A DNA stretch of 36,437 nt, taken from Glycomyces buryatensis (GTDB lineage Bacteria > Actinomycetota > Actinomycetes > Mycobacteriales > Micromonosporaceae). A model generated the notes under the pieces. That model did no database searches, was not told the DNA's origin, and worked only from the letters and a program-made list of their open reading frames with translations. This document shows, piece after piece, positions 1 through 7,682 of this stretch (position 1 is its first letter; each line of letters begins with the position of its first letter). Made by a program: the position numbers and the translations under genes. Where the stretch lies: assembly GCF_004912275.1 (NCBI RefSeq), contig NZ_STGY01000069.1, positions 1 through 36,437 of the forward strand, in the 5' to 3' direction.

Positions 1-26
1 GGTCAGCGGTTTGAGAGACGGGTCGA

Positions 27-539
27 ATGCGACCTGACGAGCACGCGGTCCTATGCGGACAGCGCGAATTCAAGGACATGATGGCGCGGGTGCCGGCAGC
101 GGTCGCCATAGTCACGGCCGTCGTCGAGGGCGAGCTTGTGGGCTTGACGGCTACGTCGGTTTGCAGCGTCAGCGCCAACCCGGCGACGCTGATAGTTGCG
201 ATCGACCATGAATCGCGCTCGGTCCATGCCTTTCGGAATGCCGACCGTGTGGCCGTGAACTTTCTGTCCACCGGTCAAGAGGACCTCGCTGAGCTTTTCG
301 CGACCAGGGGTTCCGACAAATTCGCAGCCGCGGAGATCGAGTTTCGGGGTGCACTTCCCCCGCGGGTGCTCGGCAGCGTAGCGGTCGCGGACTGCCGCCG
401 CCACATGTCGCACGACGTCGCCGACCACCTCCTGCTCTTTCTCCAGGTGGAGAGCGCCGAGACAGGCAGGGGCGCGCCGCTGGTCTGGATGGACCGGGGG
501 TTCGCAGGAGTCGTCGGCGAGGCCCCATGGAGCCGGTGA
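27..539 (+). CDS. Flavin reductase-like FMN-binding protein (reductase partner of a two-component flavin monooxygenase)
   Basis: 170 aa, the usual length for the flavin reductase domain family (small NAD(P)H:FMN/FAD oxidoreductases). The N-terminal block RVPAAVAIVTA, then GLTATSVCSVSANPATLIVAI and FRNADRVAVNFLS, matches the family pattern of a split-barrel FMN site. Such proteins supply free reduced flavin to a separate oxygenase. An in-frame stop at 12-14 makes the ATG at 27 the most upstream start, so the gene is complete. It precedes the nucleotidyltransferase and the acyl-CoA-dehydrogenase-like flavoprotein on the same strand. That neighbour lacks a dehydrogenase catalytic Glu, so the pair is most simply read as a two-component oxygenase (inference). 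A GC hairpin (545-560) lies just after the stop. Confidence 0.87.
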   Translation: MRPDEHAVLCGQREFKDMMARVPAAVAIVTAVVEGELVGLTATSVCSVSANPATLIVAIDHESRSVHAFRNADRVAVNFLSTGQEDLAELFATRGSDKFAAAEIEFRGALPPRVLGSVAVADCRRHMSHDVADHLLLFLQVESAETGRGAPLVWMDRGFAGVVGEAPWSR

Positions 540-608
540 GAAGCGCCGCCTGATGGCGGCGGGGCGCAGAGCCGGGGATTTCGATGAATGGAAAGGGATG
601 TGCTGCCA

Positions 609-1718
609 ATGAACGACATAGCTGATCGCGAGTGGTCGGTCCTCAAACGTGTAGCAGTGGGCGAGCCCGCTCTCGGCGACGACGTCGAAGTATCCGAGCT
701 CGATCCGGACCGGCTCACCGGCATGGCCTTGCGGCACAACATGGCCAGCATGCTCGCCGAGAACCTGCTCGACAACGGCCGTATTGAGGCGCTTCCGCAC
801 AAGCTGGGGAGACGCCTGTCCGAGGCACTGTGGGTCAACCAGCTCAAGGCCCGGTCGTTTCTGGAGGAATCCGGGAGACTGGTCGAGCGCCTGTCCGCTG
901 CCGGAGTCCAGTTCGCCTTCACCAAAGGAGTGGTCTGCCAGGAGACCCTCTACGGGGGCACCGGCGCCAGGGAGTACAACGACATCGACCTGATGATCGA
1001 GTCTGATCGGGCCGGGGCCGTCGACGAAGTCATGGTCGCGATGGGATACGAGAACAAACGCCGTCTCCACAAGGTCTCAAGTCAGTGGACTGAGCGGAGC
1101 CTCAAGGAACGAGTGGCGTACCGGGTCTACCCCGACCACTTGCCGCACTACTACAGGGAGAACGGTCTTGCAGTCCCGAGGTACTTCTGCGTCGACTTCG
1201 CATTCACCTTGACCTGGTATAGCAGCCCGTGGTCCATACCCACAGCGACGGTTCTGTCTGCGCGCAGGCCGGTGCTGGTGCGTGCCCCCGGCCTGGAGCG
1301 CGAGCTGCCCGCCTTGTCTTCGGTGCACGATTTTCTCTTTCTCGTCCTGCACCTGTTCCGAGAGTCGTGGTTCGCGACGACGGCCTTGGCCGCGGACGTG
1401 CGGCTCGGCCAGTTCGCGGACGTCTGGCGCGGTTGGAGGGCGTTGAGCAGCGAGGAGAGGTCCGAGTTCGCAAAATGCCTGGCCGAGAACGATCTCCAGG
1501 TCCCGGTCGCCTGGGTGGCGCATCATGTTGATGCCACGCTGGGCTCGGACATGCTGGACGGCCTCGACCTACGGGAGTTCGCAGTGGAGGAGTGGACGAC
1601 TAGCGGGCGGGACACGAAATCCTTCTTCACCTGGCACGGTGATATGGATCGCCGTTTGCGGGAGCTGTCGCTGAGTGTGGAGAGCTGCGAGTCCGTACCG
1701 TTCGTGGAGGCCGAATGA
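609..1718 (+). CDS. Nucleotidyltransferase family protein (NTP_transf_5 type), copy 1
   Basis: 369 aa from the ATG at 609, which has GAAAGG 12 nt upstream; an in-frame ATG at 588 is possible but has no clear ribosome site. The core reads FAFTKGVVCQETLY followed by REYNDIDLMIE. This is the Lys-Gly plus Asp-x-Asp pattern of the uncharacterised nucleotidyltransferase family PF14907, found in peptide antibiotic clusters. A paralogue lies at 7683. Both share extra blocks outside the core: PDHLPH, LTW-x2-SPW, LHLFRE-x-WF and DVRL-x-QF-x-DV-x-RGW. Its stop overlaps the next start (ATGA), so it is translationally coupled to the flavoprotein. Substrate unknown; nucleotidylation of a pathway intermediate or a self-resistance role are both possible. 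Confidence 0.82.
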   Translation: MNDIADREWSVLKRVAVGEPALGDDVEVSELDPDRLTGMALRHNMASMLAENLLDNGRIEALPHKLGRRLSEALWVNQLKARSFLEESGRLVERLSAAGVQFAFTKGVVCQETLYGGTGAREYNDIDLMIESDRAGAVDEVMVAMGYENKRRLHKVSSQWTERSLKERVAYRVYPDHLPHYYRENGLAVPRYFCVDFAFTLTWYSSPWSIPTATVLSARRPVLVRAPGLERELPALSSVHDFLFLVLHLFRESWFATTALAADVRLGQFADVWRGWRALSSEERSEFAKCLAENDLQVPVAWVAHHVDATLGSDMLDGLDLREFAVEEWTTSGRDTKSFFTWHGDMDRRLRELSLSVESCESVPFVEAE

Positions 1719-2893
1719 ATCGCGAAGCAATGCTCGAATCCAAGTTCGACTTGGAATCTGTGCTGAAGCAGGTGCGAAAGTCTGCGCCTCATGTGGATGC
1801 CTCTTCGGAGTTCCCGTCCGAGAATCTCCAGGCGCTCAGGAGCAGTGGCCTATGCGGCCTCATGGTGCCCGAATCATACGGCGGACCGGGCGGATCGGTC
1901 TCCGATCTCGCAATGGTTGCGGAAAAGTTGGGCGCGGCCTGTCTTTCAACGGCACTCATCTGGGGCATGCACTGCCAGCAAGTCGACCTGGTCGTTCACT
2001 ACGGCTCTGAAGCACTGAAGCGGGATGTTCTGCCTCGCGTCGCCAACGGGGAAGTCTACATTGCCTCGGTGACGACGGAAGCCAAGACAGGTGCGTCCCT
2101 TATGTCGGCGGATGCGGCACTGGGACATGAAGGCGATCGGCTGTCCTTCCAACGGGCCAGTCCCGTCGTAACCGGCGGCGCACAGGCCGATGGGTTTCTC
2201 ATGACCCTGCGGGCCGGTGCGGAAGCGTCTGCAAAGGATGTTCGGATGGTCTATGCGGATCGCGACGAGGTGACGGTTGCACCCCAGGGCGGATGGAACT
2301 CCTTGGGCATGCGGGGGACGGCCAGCGCGGGGCTCTCGCTCGAGGGGTCGGTGGACCCATCACGAATTCTCGCCCCCGGCAGGGAATTCAGGGAGATCGC
2401 CATGGAGAACGTGATCCCCACTGGCCATATCACCTGGGCCTCCATCTGGCTCGGTGCGGCCCGAGGGGCGTTCAGGGCGCTCATCGCGTGGATGCGGCGC
2501 CCTCGTAAGGGCGGCGGGCCCGATGTGACCTCGGATCATCTTCGGTGGCAGCTCGCACGTGTTCGCACAGAACTTGCCGTGGTGGACGCCCTGCTGCGGG
2601 ATGCAGTCGAGGAGTACGAGACGGCGCGCCGTGAGGGCGTGGAGCGGATGTGCTCCGTGCCCAATCGGATTCGTTTGAACACGCTGAAACTCGTAGCCTC
2701 GGAGCGCACGTTCGCGGCGGTGGACCAGATGATCGAGATCGGCGGGATGGGGATCGGCTATAACGAAGACTCCGCTGTACCCCTGGCGCGGGCTTTCCGA
2801 GACCTGCGGTCGGCGTCCTTGACACAATCCAACAATCGGCTCTGGAGCGACACAGGGAGCCTGGTCCTGCTGGACCGACAGGTCGAGCTGTAA
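1715..2893 (+). CDS. Acyl-CoA-dehydrogenase-fold flavoprotein, probable monooxygenase or oxidase
   Basis: 392 aa, normal length for the acyl-CoA dehydrogenase superfamily. Visible are the N-terminal helical segment ending LMVPESYGGPGGS, a middle beta domain (ASVTTEAKTGAS; GWNSLGMRGTAS) and a C-terminal helical domain (DQMIEIGGMGIGY; LARAFRDLRSASLTQSNN). In ordinary dehydrogenases the last segment reads like FRDARI-x-IYEGT with a catalytic Glu. Here that position is Gln in SLTQSNN. Loss of the base, plus a flavin reductase two genes upstream, points to an oxygenase or N-hydroxylase of the nitrososynthase kind rather than a dehydrogenase (inference). A Dap amino group, free or tethered, is a plausible substrate given the neighbouring Dap genes. 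Overlaps the preceding gene by 4 nt. Confidence 0.85.
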   Translation: MNREAMLESKFDLESVLKQVRKSAPHVDASSEFPSENLQALRSSGLCGLMVPESYGGPGGSVSDLAMVAEKLGAACLSTALIWGMHCQQVDLVVHYGSEALKRDVLPRVANGEVYIASVTTEAKTGASLMSADAALGHEGDRLSFQRASPVVTGGAQADGFLMTLRAGAEASAKDVRMVYADRDEVTVAPQGGWNSLGMRGTASAGLSLEGSVDPSRILAPGREFREIAMENVIPTGHITWASIWLGAARGAFRALIAWMRRPRKGGGPDVTSDHLRWQLARVRTELAVVDALLRDAVEEYETARREGVERMCSVPNRIRLNTLKLVASERTFAAVDQMIEIGGMGIGYNEDSAVPLARAFRDLRSASLTQSNNRLWSDTGSLVLLDRQVEL

Positions 2894-2993
2894 TTGTTTT
2901 TCGTGACATGAATTCAGAAGCCTCTAATGTGATGATTTCCTATATATTGAGACGAGGGCGATACTTAAAGCACCCGTGCATTAATTTGTCAAC
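2894..2993 (+). promoter_or_regulatory. AT-rich promoter region upstream of the LuxR-type gene
   Basis: This 100-base gap is much richer in A/T than its surroundings. TATATT at 2943-2948 and CATTAA at 2979-2984 are candidate -10 boxes. The second sits about 9 nt before the GTG at 2994, and no Shine-Dalgarno precedes that GTG, so the regulator mRNA may be leaderless. This is a motif judgement by eye only. Confidence 0.35.
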
Positions 2994-3362
2994 GTGACCA
3001 AACATTCAGGACCAGTGAAGGGTTACCCCAAGGGTGCAACCCCTATTTCTCTGCGAACCGATCTCGTCCGAGACGATATCGCGGTGCAGGTGAGCCGGGC
3101 GATGGGAAGACTCACGTCTATCACCCGGCGGCAGGAGGAAGTTCTTCTGCTGATAGCGGCTGGAGCCACGAATTCACAGATCCACCGTCGCCTCGGCATC
3201 GCCGAGACGACGGTGGAGAACCACATCAAAGAACTCAAGTACCGCCTGTGGGTCGAGAGCCGAGCGTTCCTGGCCATCGTTGGGTACCTCCACCTCATGA
3301 ATTCAAGCGTCCTGGGCGAAGAGGAGGCCGTTCTCGCGGGCGCCGACACGGAAGAGAGCTGA
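2994..3362 (+). CDS. Small LuxR-type helix-turn-helix regulator
   Basis: 122 aa, HTH-only. The C-terminal half contains the GerE/LuxR DNA-binding pattern: LTSITRRQEEVLLLIAAG, then TNSQIHRRLGIAETTVENH and IKELKYRL. No receiver or sensor domain is visible in the roughly 35 N-terminal residues. The GTG at 2994 gives the longest product; without a ribosome site it could be leaderless, or translation could begin at an internal GTG or ATG (for example 3102). It sits between the flavoprotein and the Dap synthase and is separated from sbnA by only 5 nt, so it is probably cotranscribed with the Dap/adenylation genes. Likely a pathway-specific activator; the second LuxR protein (11,358) is a different architecture. 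Confidence 0.78.
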   Translation: MTKHSGPVKGYPKGATPISLRTDLVRDDIAVQVSRAMGRLTSITRRQEEVLLLIAAGATNSQIHRRLGIAETTVENHIKELKYRLWVESRAFLAIVGYLHLMNSSVLGEEEAVLAGADTEES

Positions 3363-3367
3363 CGGCG

Positions 3368-4333
3368 ATGCCCATATTGACCAGGCCCGAAGAGCTGCAA
3401 TGCGATGACGTATACGTAGATTTGAAGGCTTCATCAGGCATTCCCCTGTTTCTAAAGTGCGAAGGGCTCAACCTCGCCGGGTCCATGAAATTGCGAGTTG
3501 CCGCGGCTATGGTCGATCGGGCCGAACGCGAGGGGCTCGTCACGCCCAGCACGACCCTGGTCGAGTCTTCTTCGGGAAACCTCGGTATCGCGCTCGGTCT
3601 GGTGGCCGCTTCTCGGTCCATCCCCTTCGTTTGCGTCGTCGATCCCAAGTGCAACCAGCGAGCGCTGGATCTCATGAGGGCCCTGGGTGCCACGGTGCAC
3701 CTCGTCCATGATCCGGACGAGGCCGGCGGATACCTCTCGGCCAGGAAGTCAAAGGTCGAAAAGCTCTGCGAGCAGAACCCCGACTACTTGTGGCTGAACC
3801 AGTATCAGAACCCTGCCGCCTGGAACGTGCACGCCGAGACGACAGCGCCGCAGGTGGCCAGAGACTTCCCTTCGCTCGATGTCGTCTTCATCGGAGTCGG
3901 TACCGGCGGGACGCTCCGCGGTTGTGCGCAGTACTTCCATGAGCACCACCCGAACGTGACGGTGGTGGCCGTCGACAGCATTGGGTCGGTCAACTTCGGC
4001 ATGCCGTCCGGCCCCCGCCATCTCCCCGGTCTCGGGGCTGGTGAGCAGATGCCCTTCGTCGACAAGGATCTCGCCGACGACTTCATCGCGGTCTCGGAAG
4101 GGGACGCGATCGCCTGCTGTCTGGAGCTAGCAGAACGCGGCTTCCTTCTGGGGGCTTCGACCGGCACGATCGTGTCCGGGGCTCGACAGTGGCTGAGTCG
4201 CAACGCGGGGAGGGCGGGTCGCAGTGCCGTCGCCATTGCCCCCGACTTCGGAGAGCGGTACCTGGAAACGGTCTATGACGAGGAGTGGCGAAGGAAGACC
4301 TTCGACTCCTTCGTTCGAAAGGAACGGCCATGA
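3368..4333 (+). CDS. sbnA: N-(2-amino-2-carboxyethyl)-L-glutamate synthase, SbnA-type PLP enzyme
   Basis: 321 aa, cysteine-synthase fold. Lys41 in LNLAGSMKLR is the expected PLP Schiff-base lysine. SSSGNLGIALG is the substrate loop, GVGTGGTLRG the phosphate-binding loop, and GASTG contributes the pyridine contact. The C-terminus APDFGERYLETVY is characteristic of the SbnA branch. In siderophore pathways SbnA joins O-phosphoserine and glutamate, giving the precursor that SbnB cleaves oxidatively to L-2,3-diaminopropionate. The ATG at 3368 is chosen because the longer frame overlaps the LuxR gene; its stop overlaps the sbnB start (ATGA). Adjacent sbnB makes the assignment firm for the pair. A decayed second copy of this C-terminus lies at 7181-7290 on the other strand. 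Confidence 0.9.
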   Translation: MPILTRPEELQCDDVYVDLKASSGIPLFLKCEGLNLAGSMKLRVAAAMVDRAEREGLVTPSTTLVESSSGNLGIALGLVAASRSIPFVCVVDPKCNQRALDLMRALGATVHLVHDPDEAGGYLSARKSKVEKLCEQNPDYLWLNQYQNPAAWNVHAETTAPQVARDFPSLDVVFIGVGTGGTLRGCAQYFHEHHPNVTVVAVDSIGSVNFGMPSGPRHLPGLGAGEQMPFVDKDLADDFIAVSEGDAIACCLELAERGFLLGASTGTIVSGARQWLSRNAGRAGRSAVAIAPDFGERYLETVYDEEWRRKTFDSFVRKERP

Positions 4334-5388
4334 CGGATGACAACGTGATCGCGGCGCCCGCTTTCCATGTGATCCCCGGAATCGCGGTGCGACGGCTGCT
4401 TCGAGGGGGAAGCAAGGAGGTGATCGATGCAGTGGACGCCGCCTATCGGCTGCACGGAGAGAAGAACACGGTGAACCCGCCCTCTCACTTCCTGCGCTAC
4501 CCTGACCATCCTGCAAACCGGATTATCGCCCTGCCTGCTTCGCTCGGAGGTGACGAGGGGGTAGACGGGCTCAAATGGATCTCAAGCTTCCCGGCGAACA
4601 TCAAGCAAGGGCTGCCGCGGGCTTCAGCTGTCCTGATTCTCAACGACCAGAAAACAGGATACCCATTCGCTTGCCTGGAGTCCTCTGTCATTAGCGCGAC
4701 TCGGACAGCCGCTTCTGCTGCTCTCATGGCGCGGAAGCTGACCGAGTCCCGTGGCAGGCCGCGTTCGATCGGGATCGTCGGGACTGGGCTCATCGCCCGG
4801 TACATCCTTGAGTTCCTTCTGGCAGATGGGTGCAAGCCGGAGCAGCTCGTATTGTTCGACAAGGACCACCGCCAGGCGGAGTCCTTCGCCCAGAAGGTGC
4901 TCGGCGGCTCAGACCTCGATGCCCTCGTCGTGAACCGCCCAGAGTCCGTCGTCCGGAGTTGCGACCTCGTAGTGCTGGCGACGACGACGGCGCGGCCCTA
5001 CCTTCACGGTCGCTCGCTGCTCGACAACTCCCCTGTCATCCTGAACGTCTCCCTGCGTGACATAGGCCCCGCCCTCGTATTGGACAGTGTGAACATCGTC
5101 GACGACGTTGCGCACGTCTTCCAGGCCGGAACCTCGGTGCACTTGACGGAGTCGCTGGTCGGCCACCGCGACTTCGTGGATGCGGAGGTACATGACGTCC
5201 TGGAAGGCTGGGCCCCTCCCCCAGACCGACCAGTCGTGTTCTCGCCGTTCGGGCTCGGGGTGCTCGACCTGGCCGTGGGCGCCCTGGTCTACCGGCGCGC
5301 GATGCAAGAGGGCCTGGCCACCGAGATTCCCGGATTCCACGGCGAGCTTGAGCGCCACAGACCCCTAGGAGCATTGAATGAGGACTGA
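4330..5388 (+). CDS. sbnB: SbnB-type dehydrogenase of L-2,3-diaminopropionate biosynthesis
   Basis: 352 aa, ornithine cyclodeaminase / mu-crystallin family. The N-terminus has PAFHVIPGIAV. The middle carries the NAD-binding glycine motif SIGIVGTGLIARYILEF. ATTTARPYL and ILNVSLRD follow as in this family. SbnB oxidatively hydrolyses N-(2-amino-2-carboxyethyl)-L-glutamate to L-Dap and 2-oxoglutarate. Start ATG at 4330 overlaps the sbnA stop, and its own stop lies inside the start of the adenylation gene (11-nt overlap), so three proteins are translationally coupled. That coupling suggests the adenylation domain activates L-Dap. Confidence 0.9.
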   Translation: MTDDNVIAAPAFHVIPGIAVRRLLRGGSKEVIDAVDAAYRLHGEKNTVNPPSHFLRYPDHPANRIIALPASLGGDEGVDGLKWISSFPANIKQGLPRASAVLILNDQKTGYPFACLESSVISATRTAASAALMARKLTESRGRPRSIGIVGTGLIARYILEFLLADGCKPEQLVLFDKDHRQAESFAQKVLGGSDLDALVVNRPESVVRSCDLVVLATTTARPYLHGRSLLDNSPVILNVSLRDIGPALVLDSVNIVDDVAHVFQAGTSVHLTESLVGHRDFVDAEVHDVLEGWAPPPDRPVVFSPFGLGVLDLAVGALVYRRAMQEGLATEIPGFHGELERHRPLGALNED

Positions 5389-7036
5389 GATTCAACTCGG
5401 GACGCTGCACCTATCGGAGCAAGAGCGGGCGCGGGCGTCTGAGTGGAGCATCGGGTGCGACTGGAACGCAGCCGTCCCCCGGAGCGTAGGTGCACTGGTC
5501 GCAGCCAAAGCAGCGGCCGACCCGGACGCGATCGCTGTGGACTGTGTCGGTGGTGTCCTCTCCTACCGGCGCCTATGGGAGAGAACGGGCGCCTTCATCG
5601 AATCGCTTTCGGACCGAGGGGTCGGGCCCGGCCATACGGTGGCGGTGACCGGCGGCAGGAGTGCTGACCTCATCGCTGTGTTTCTGGCAGTCGAGGCCAT
5701 CGGAGCGGTCTATCTCCCGGTGCCTGCCGACTGGCCTGTCCAGCGCATGCGAACAGTGCTGGAACGCGGTGCCGCTGTGGTGGTCGACACCGATGCCCGA
5801 CCGGAAGGTGCGACTCCGGAAAGGACCCGTGCCGAGGAGGCTGCCGTAGCCGCAGGCCTCGGAATACTGCAGGCAAGCGCAGTCGGTGCGTCAGCTGCGG
5901 CGGACCGCCCGCTTTCGCCGAGGGAAGTCCCAGTGGACGAGGTCCGCTACTGCATTTACACCTCGGGCACTACAGGGACTCCCAAGGGCGCATTGGTAGA
6001 GCAGCGCGGGATGATGAACCACCTTTGGGCCAAGGTCATTGAACTCGGACTGACCGAGAGCGACACGGTGGCGTTCACCGCCCCTATCGGGTTCGACATC
6101 TCCATCTGGCAGATGCTCGCCCCGCTTGCCGTGGGCGGAAGCATCGCTGTGGTGGGCGATGCCGACGTGGCTTTCCCTCGCAGGCTCGACCATCGCCTCA
6201 CCACCGCCGGAGCCACTGTCGTGGAACTCGTGCCGACCATGATCGAATGGCTGGTAAGTGAGTCCGCGAAGCGAAACACGCCGGTCCTCGCAACGGCAAG
6301 ATGGCTGATATCGACTGGGGAAGAGCTCACCGCAGGGCTTACCGGGCGTGTTCTCGCGTCGATGCCCGAGCTCGGGTTGATGAACGCATACGGCCCGACT
6401 GAGTGCTCGGACGACGTGACTCATCATGCCGTCACCGAGCAGGACGCGAATCTGCCTCGAGTCTATGTCGGGCGACCCGTAATGGGGTCGCGGCTCTACC
6501 TGCTGCATTTCAACGAAGACGAACACGGGTGGACGGCCGCGGCGCCTGGCACAGTCGGAGAACTGTTCGTGGGCGGCGTCGTCGTCGGTCGCGGATATGC
6601 GCTCGCCCCGTCCACGACTGCAAGAGCGTTCTTCACGGACGTGTTCGACGAGCAGTCCCCGACTCGGCGCCTTTACCGCACCGGAGACCTCGCCCGCTTC
6701 GACGGCGAGACCGTTCTCTATCTCGGACGTGTTGACCGGCAGGTCAAACTCAGCGGTGTCCGCATCGAACTCGTCGAGGTGGAGGCGGCCATCGATTCGC
6801 ACCCAGGCGTGGAGCAGTGCGCAGCACTGGTGGGGAGCCATGGCGGCAAGCCCGCACTCGTCATCTACTACACGTCGGCGGCCGGCGTACCGCCCCATGA
6901 CCTCCAGCAGCACGCGTCCGAGACACTGCCGCCGTCCATGGTGCCCAAGTCATTCCGGATCGTGTCCTCCATGCCGACGACTCCCAATGGGAAGATCGAC
7001 CACCGGCAGTTGGCGGAATTCGAAGGAACTATCTGA
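5378..7036 (+). CDS. Free-standing NRPS adenylation domain, probably L-Dap-specific
   Basis: 552 aa, a single complete A domain. Core motifs are present in order: A3 YTSGTTGTPKG (about residue 190), A4 FDISIWQM, A5 NAYGPTE, A6 GELFVGGVVVGRGYA, A7 YRTGDLARF, A8 RVDRQVKLSGVRIELVEVE and A10 NGKID. Aligning by eye to GrsA gives a specificity code near D-I-W-E-I-T-A-D-D-K. Acidic residues at pocket positions 278, 330 and 331 suit a cationic side chain such as Dap (inference). The protein stops shortly after A10, so it has no carrier domain and must load one in trans or release an adenylate. It overlaps sbnB by 11 nt. About 650 bases without an intact gene follow. Confidence 0.9.
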   Translation: MRTEIQLGTLHLSEQERARASEWSIGCDWNAAVPRSVGALVAAKAAADPDAIAVDCVGGVLSYRRLWERTGAFIESLSDRGVGPGHTVAVTGGRSADLIAVFLAVEAIGAVYLPVPADWPVQRMRTVLERGAAVVVDTDARPEGATPERTRAEEAAVAAGLGILQASAVGASAAADRPLSPREVPVDEVRYCIYTSGTTGTPKGALVEQRGMMNHLWAKVIELGLTESDTVAFTAPIGFDISIWQMLAPLAVGGSIAVVGDADVAFPRRLDHRLTTAGATVVELVPTMIEWLVSESAKRNTPVLATARWLISTGEELTAGLTGRVLASMPELGLMNAYGPTECSDDVTHHAVTEQDANLPRVYVGRPVMGSRLYLLHFNEDEHGWTAAAPGTVGELFVGGVVVGRGYALAPSTTARAFFTDVFDEQSPTRRLYRTGDLARFDGETVLYLGRVDRQVKLSGVRIELVEVEAAIDSHPGVEQCAALVGSHGGKPALVIYYTSAAGVPPHDLQQHASETLPPSMVPKSFRIVSSMPTTPNGKIDHRQLAEFEGTI

Positions 7037-7128
7037 TATCAGTTTCACTTCCGCGGCGACCGCCAAGGGCCTCACCGTCATCGGCCTCGACCGCTCCCAG
7101 CGGGTGGTCGACGCGCCCTCGTCCTGGA

Positions 7129-7393
7129 TTCAACCGTCCTGCCGGAGATCACCGAGAACGCCGGCTCTTCGTACTCGGGTTCAGGGCTCATGGTCCGCCT
7201 TCCGCGAACCTTCACCGAACATTTCGTCCCGCCAGGCAGATCGGTATACCGTGTCGAGGTATCGCTCGCCGAGGTCCGGCGAGATCGCGAGCGGCAGCTC
7301 GGCCTTGCGGTCGGCTTCTTCCGCATTGGCGGCAAGGATCTTCGAAGCCTGCTCCGCCAGGCTCAGCGGTGCCGAGGTCTCAAGGCGTCCCAT
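7129..7393 (-). pseudogene. Relic of a second, inverted Dap operon (flavoprotein start fused to SbnA tail, then SbnB start)
   Basis: Read leftward from the ATG at 7393 (GGAAGGA 6 nt upstream), the first ~34 codons resemble an acyl-CoA dehydrogenase N-terminus (ILAANAEEADRKAELP). The frame then runs directly into SPDLGERYLDTVY, the C-terminal signature of SbnA (compare APDFGERYLETVY in the intact gene). A second frame opening at 7191, overlapping the SbnA-tail stop, reads PAFSVISGRTVE, matching the intact SbnB N-terminus PAFHVIPGIAV. Similarity is lost by about 7129. The simplest reading is a deleted copy of an ACAD-sbnA-sbnB operon, on the strand opposite to the working set. From 7037 to 7128 nothing is recognisable. 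Confidence 0.6.
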
Positions 7394-7470
7394 GGAATCC
7401 TTCCTTTGCGCCCGGTCGCTTCGTCAGCCCGTCGACTGTGGTATCGGGAACGGAAACGTGTGACAGGGCT

Positions 7471-7496
7471 TGATTGTCACGCGAATCCGTGTCGTG
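7471..7496 (+). promoter_or_regulatory. Shared 26-nt candidate operator, site 1
   Basis: The core GTCACGCGAATC followed by CGTGTC is an imperfect inverted repeat (GTCAC-N8-GTGTC). All 26 bases recur, reverse-complemented, at 23,567-23,592. It lies between the minus-strand relic start (7393) and the plus-strand nucleotidyltransferase (7683), a divergent arrangement like that at site 2. The remainder of 7394-7682 shows no other recognisable feature. Confidence 0.6.
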
Positions 7497-7682
7497 TCTG
7501 ATGATGCGTCACTGGATATGTTATCTGTGGTGAAAGATGGATTCTGCATGGCCCGCCTGTGGATGCGGAGTTTCAGCGAGAAGCTAGCTCGAATTTGCCG
7601 CAGACGAAGTCCTCGAGGCGGTTCGCTTTACCCACTCCCCGCACTGCCCAGCTGACTTTTACCTATCGAAAGGGACGAATTC

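Noticed and set aside
545..560. GC hairpin GCCGCC-TGAT-GGCGGC after the flavin reductase
   Set aside because: Short stem with no T-tract and located inside a likely operon; not called a terminator.
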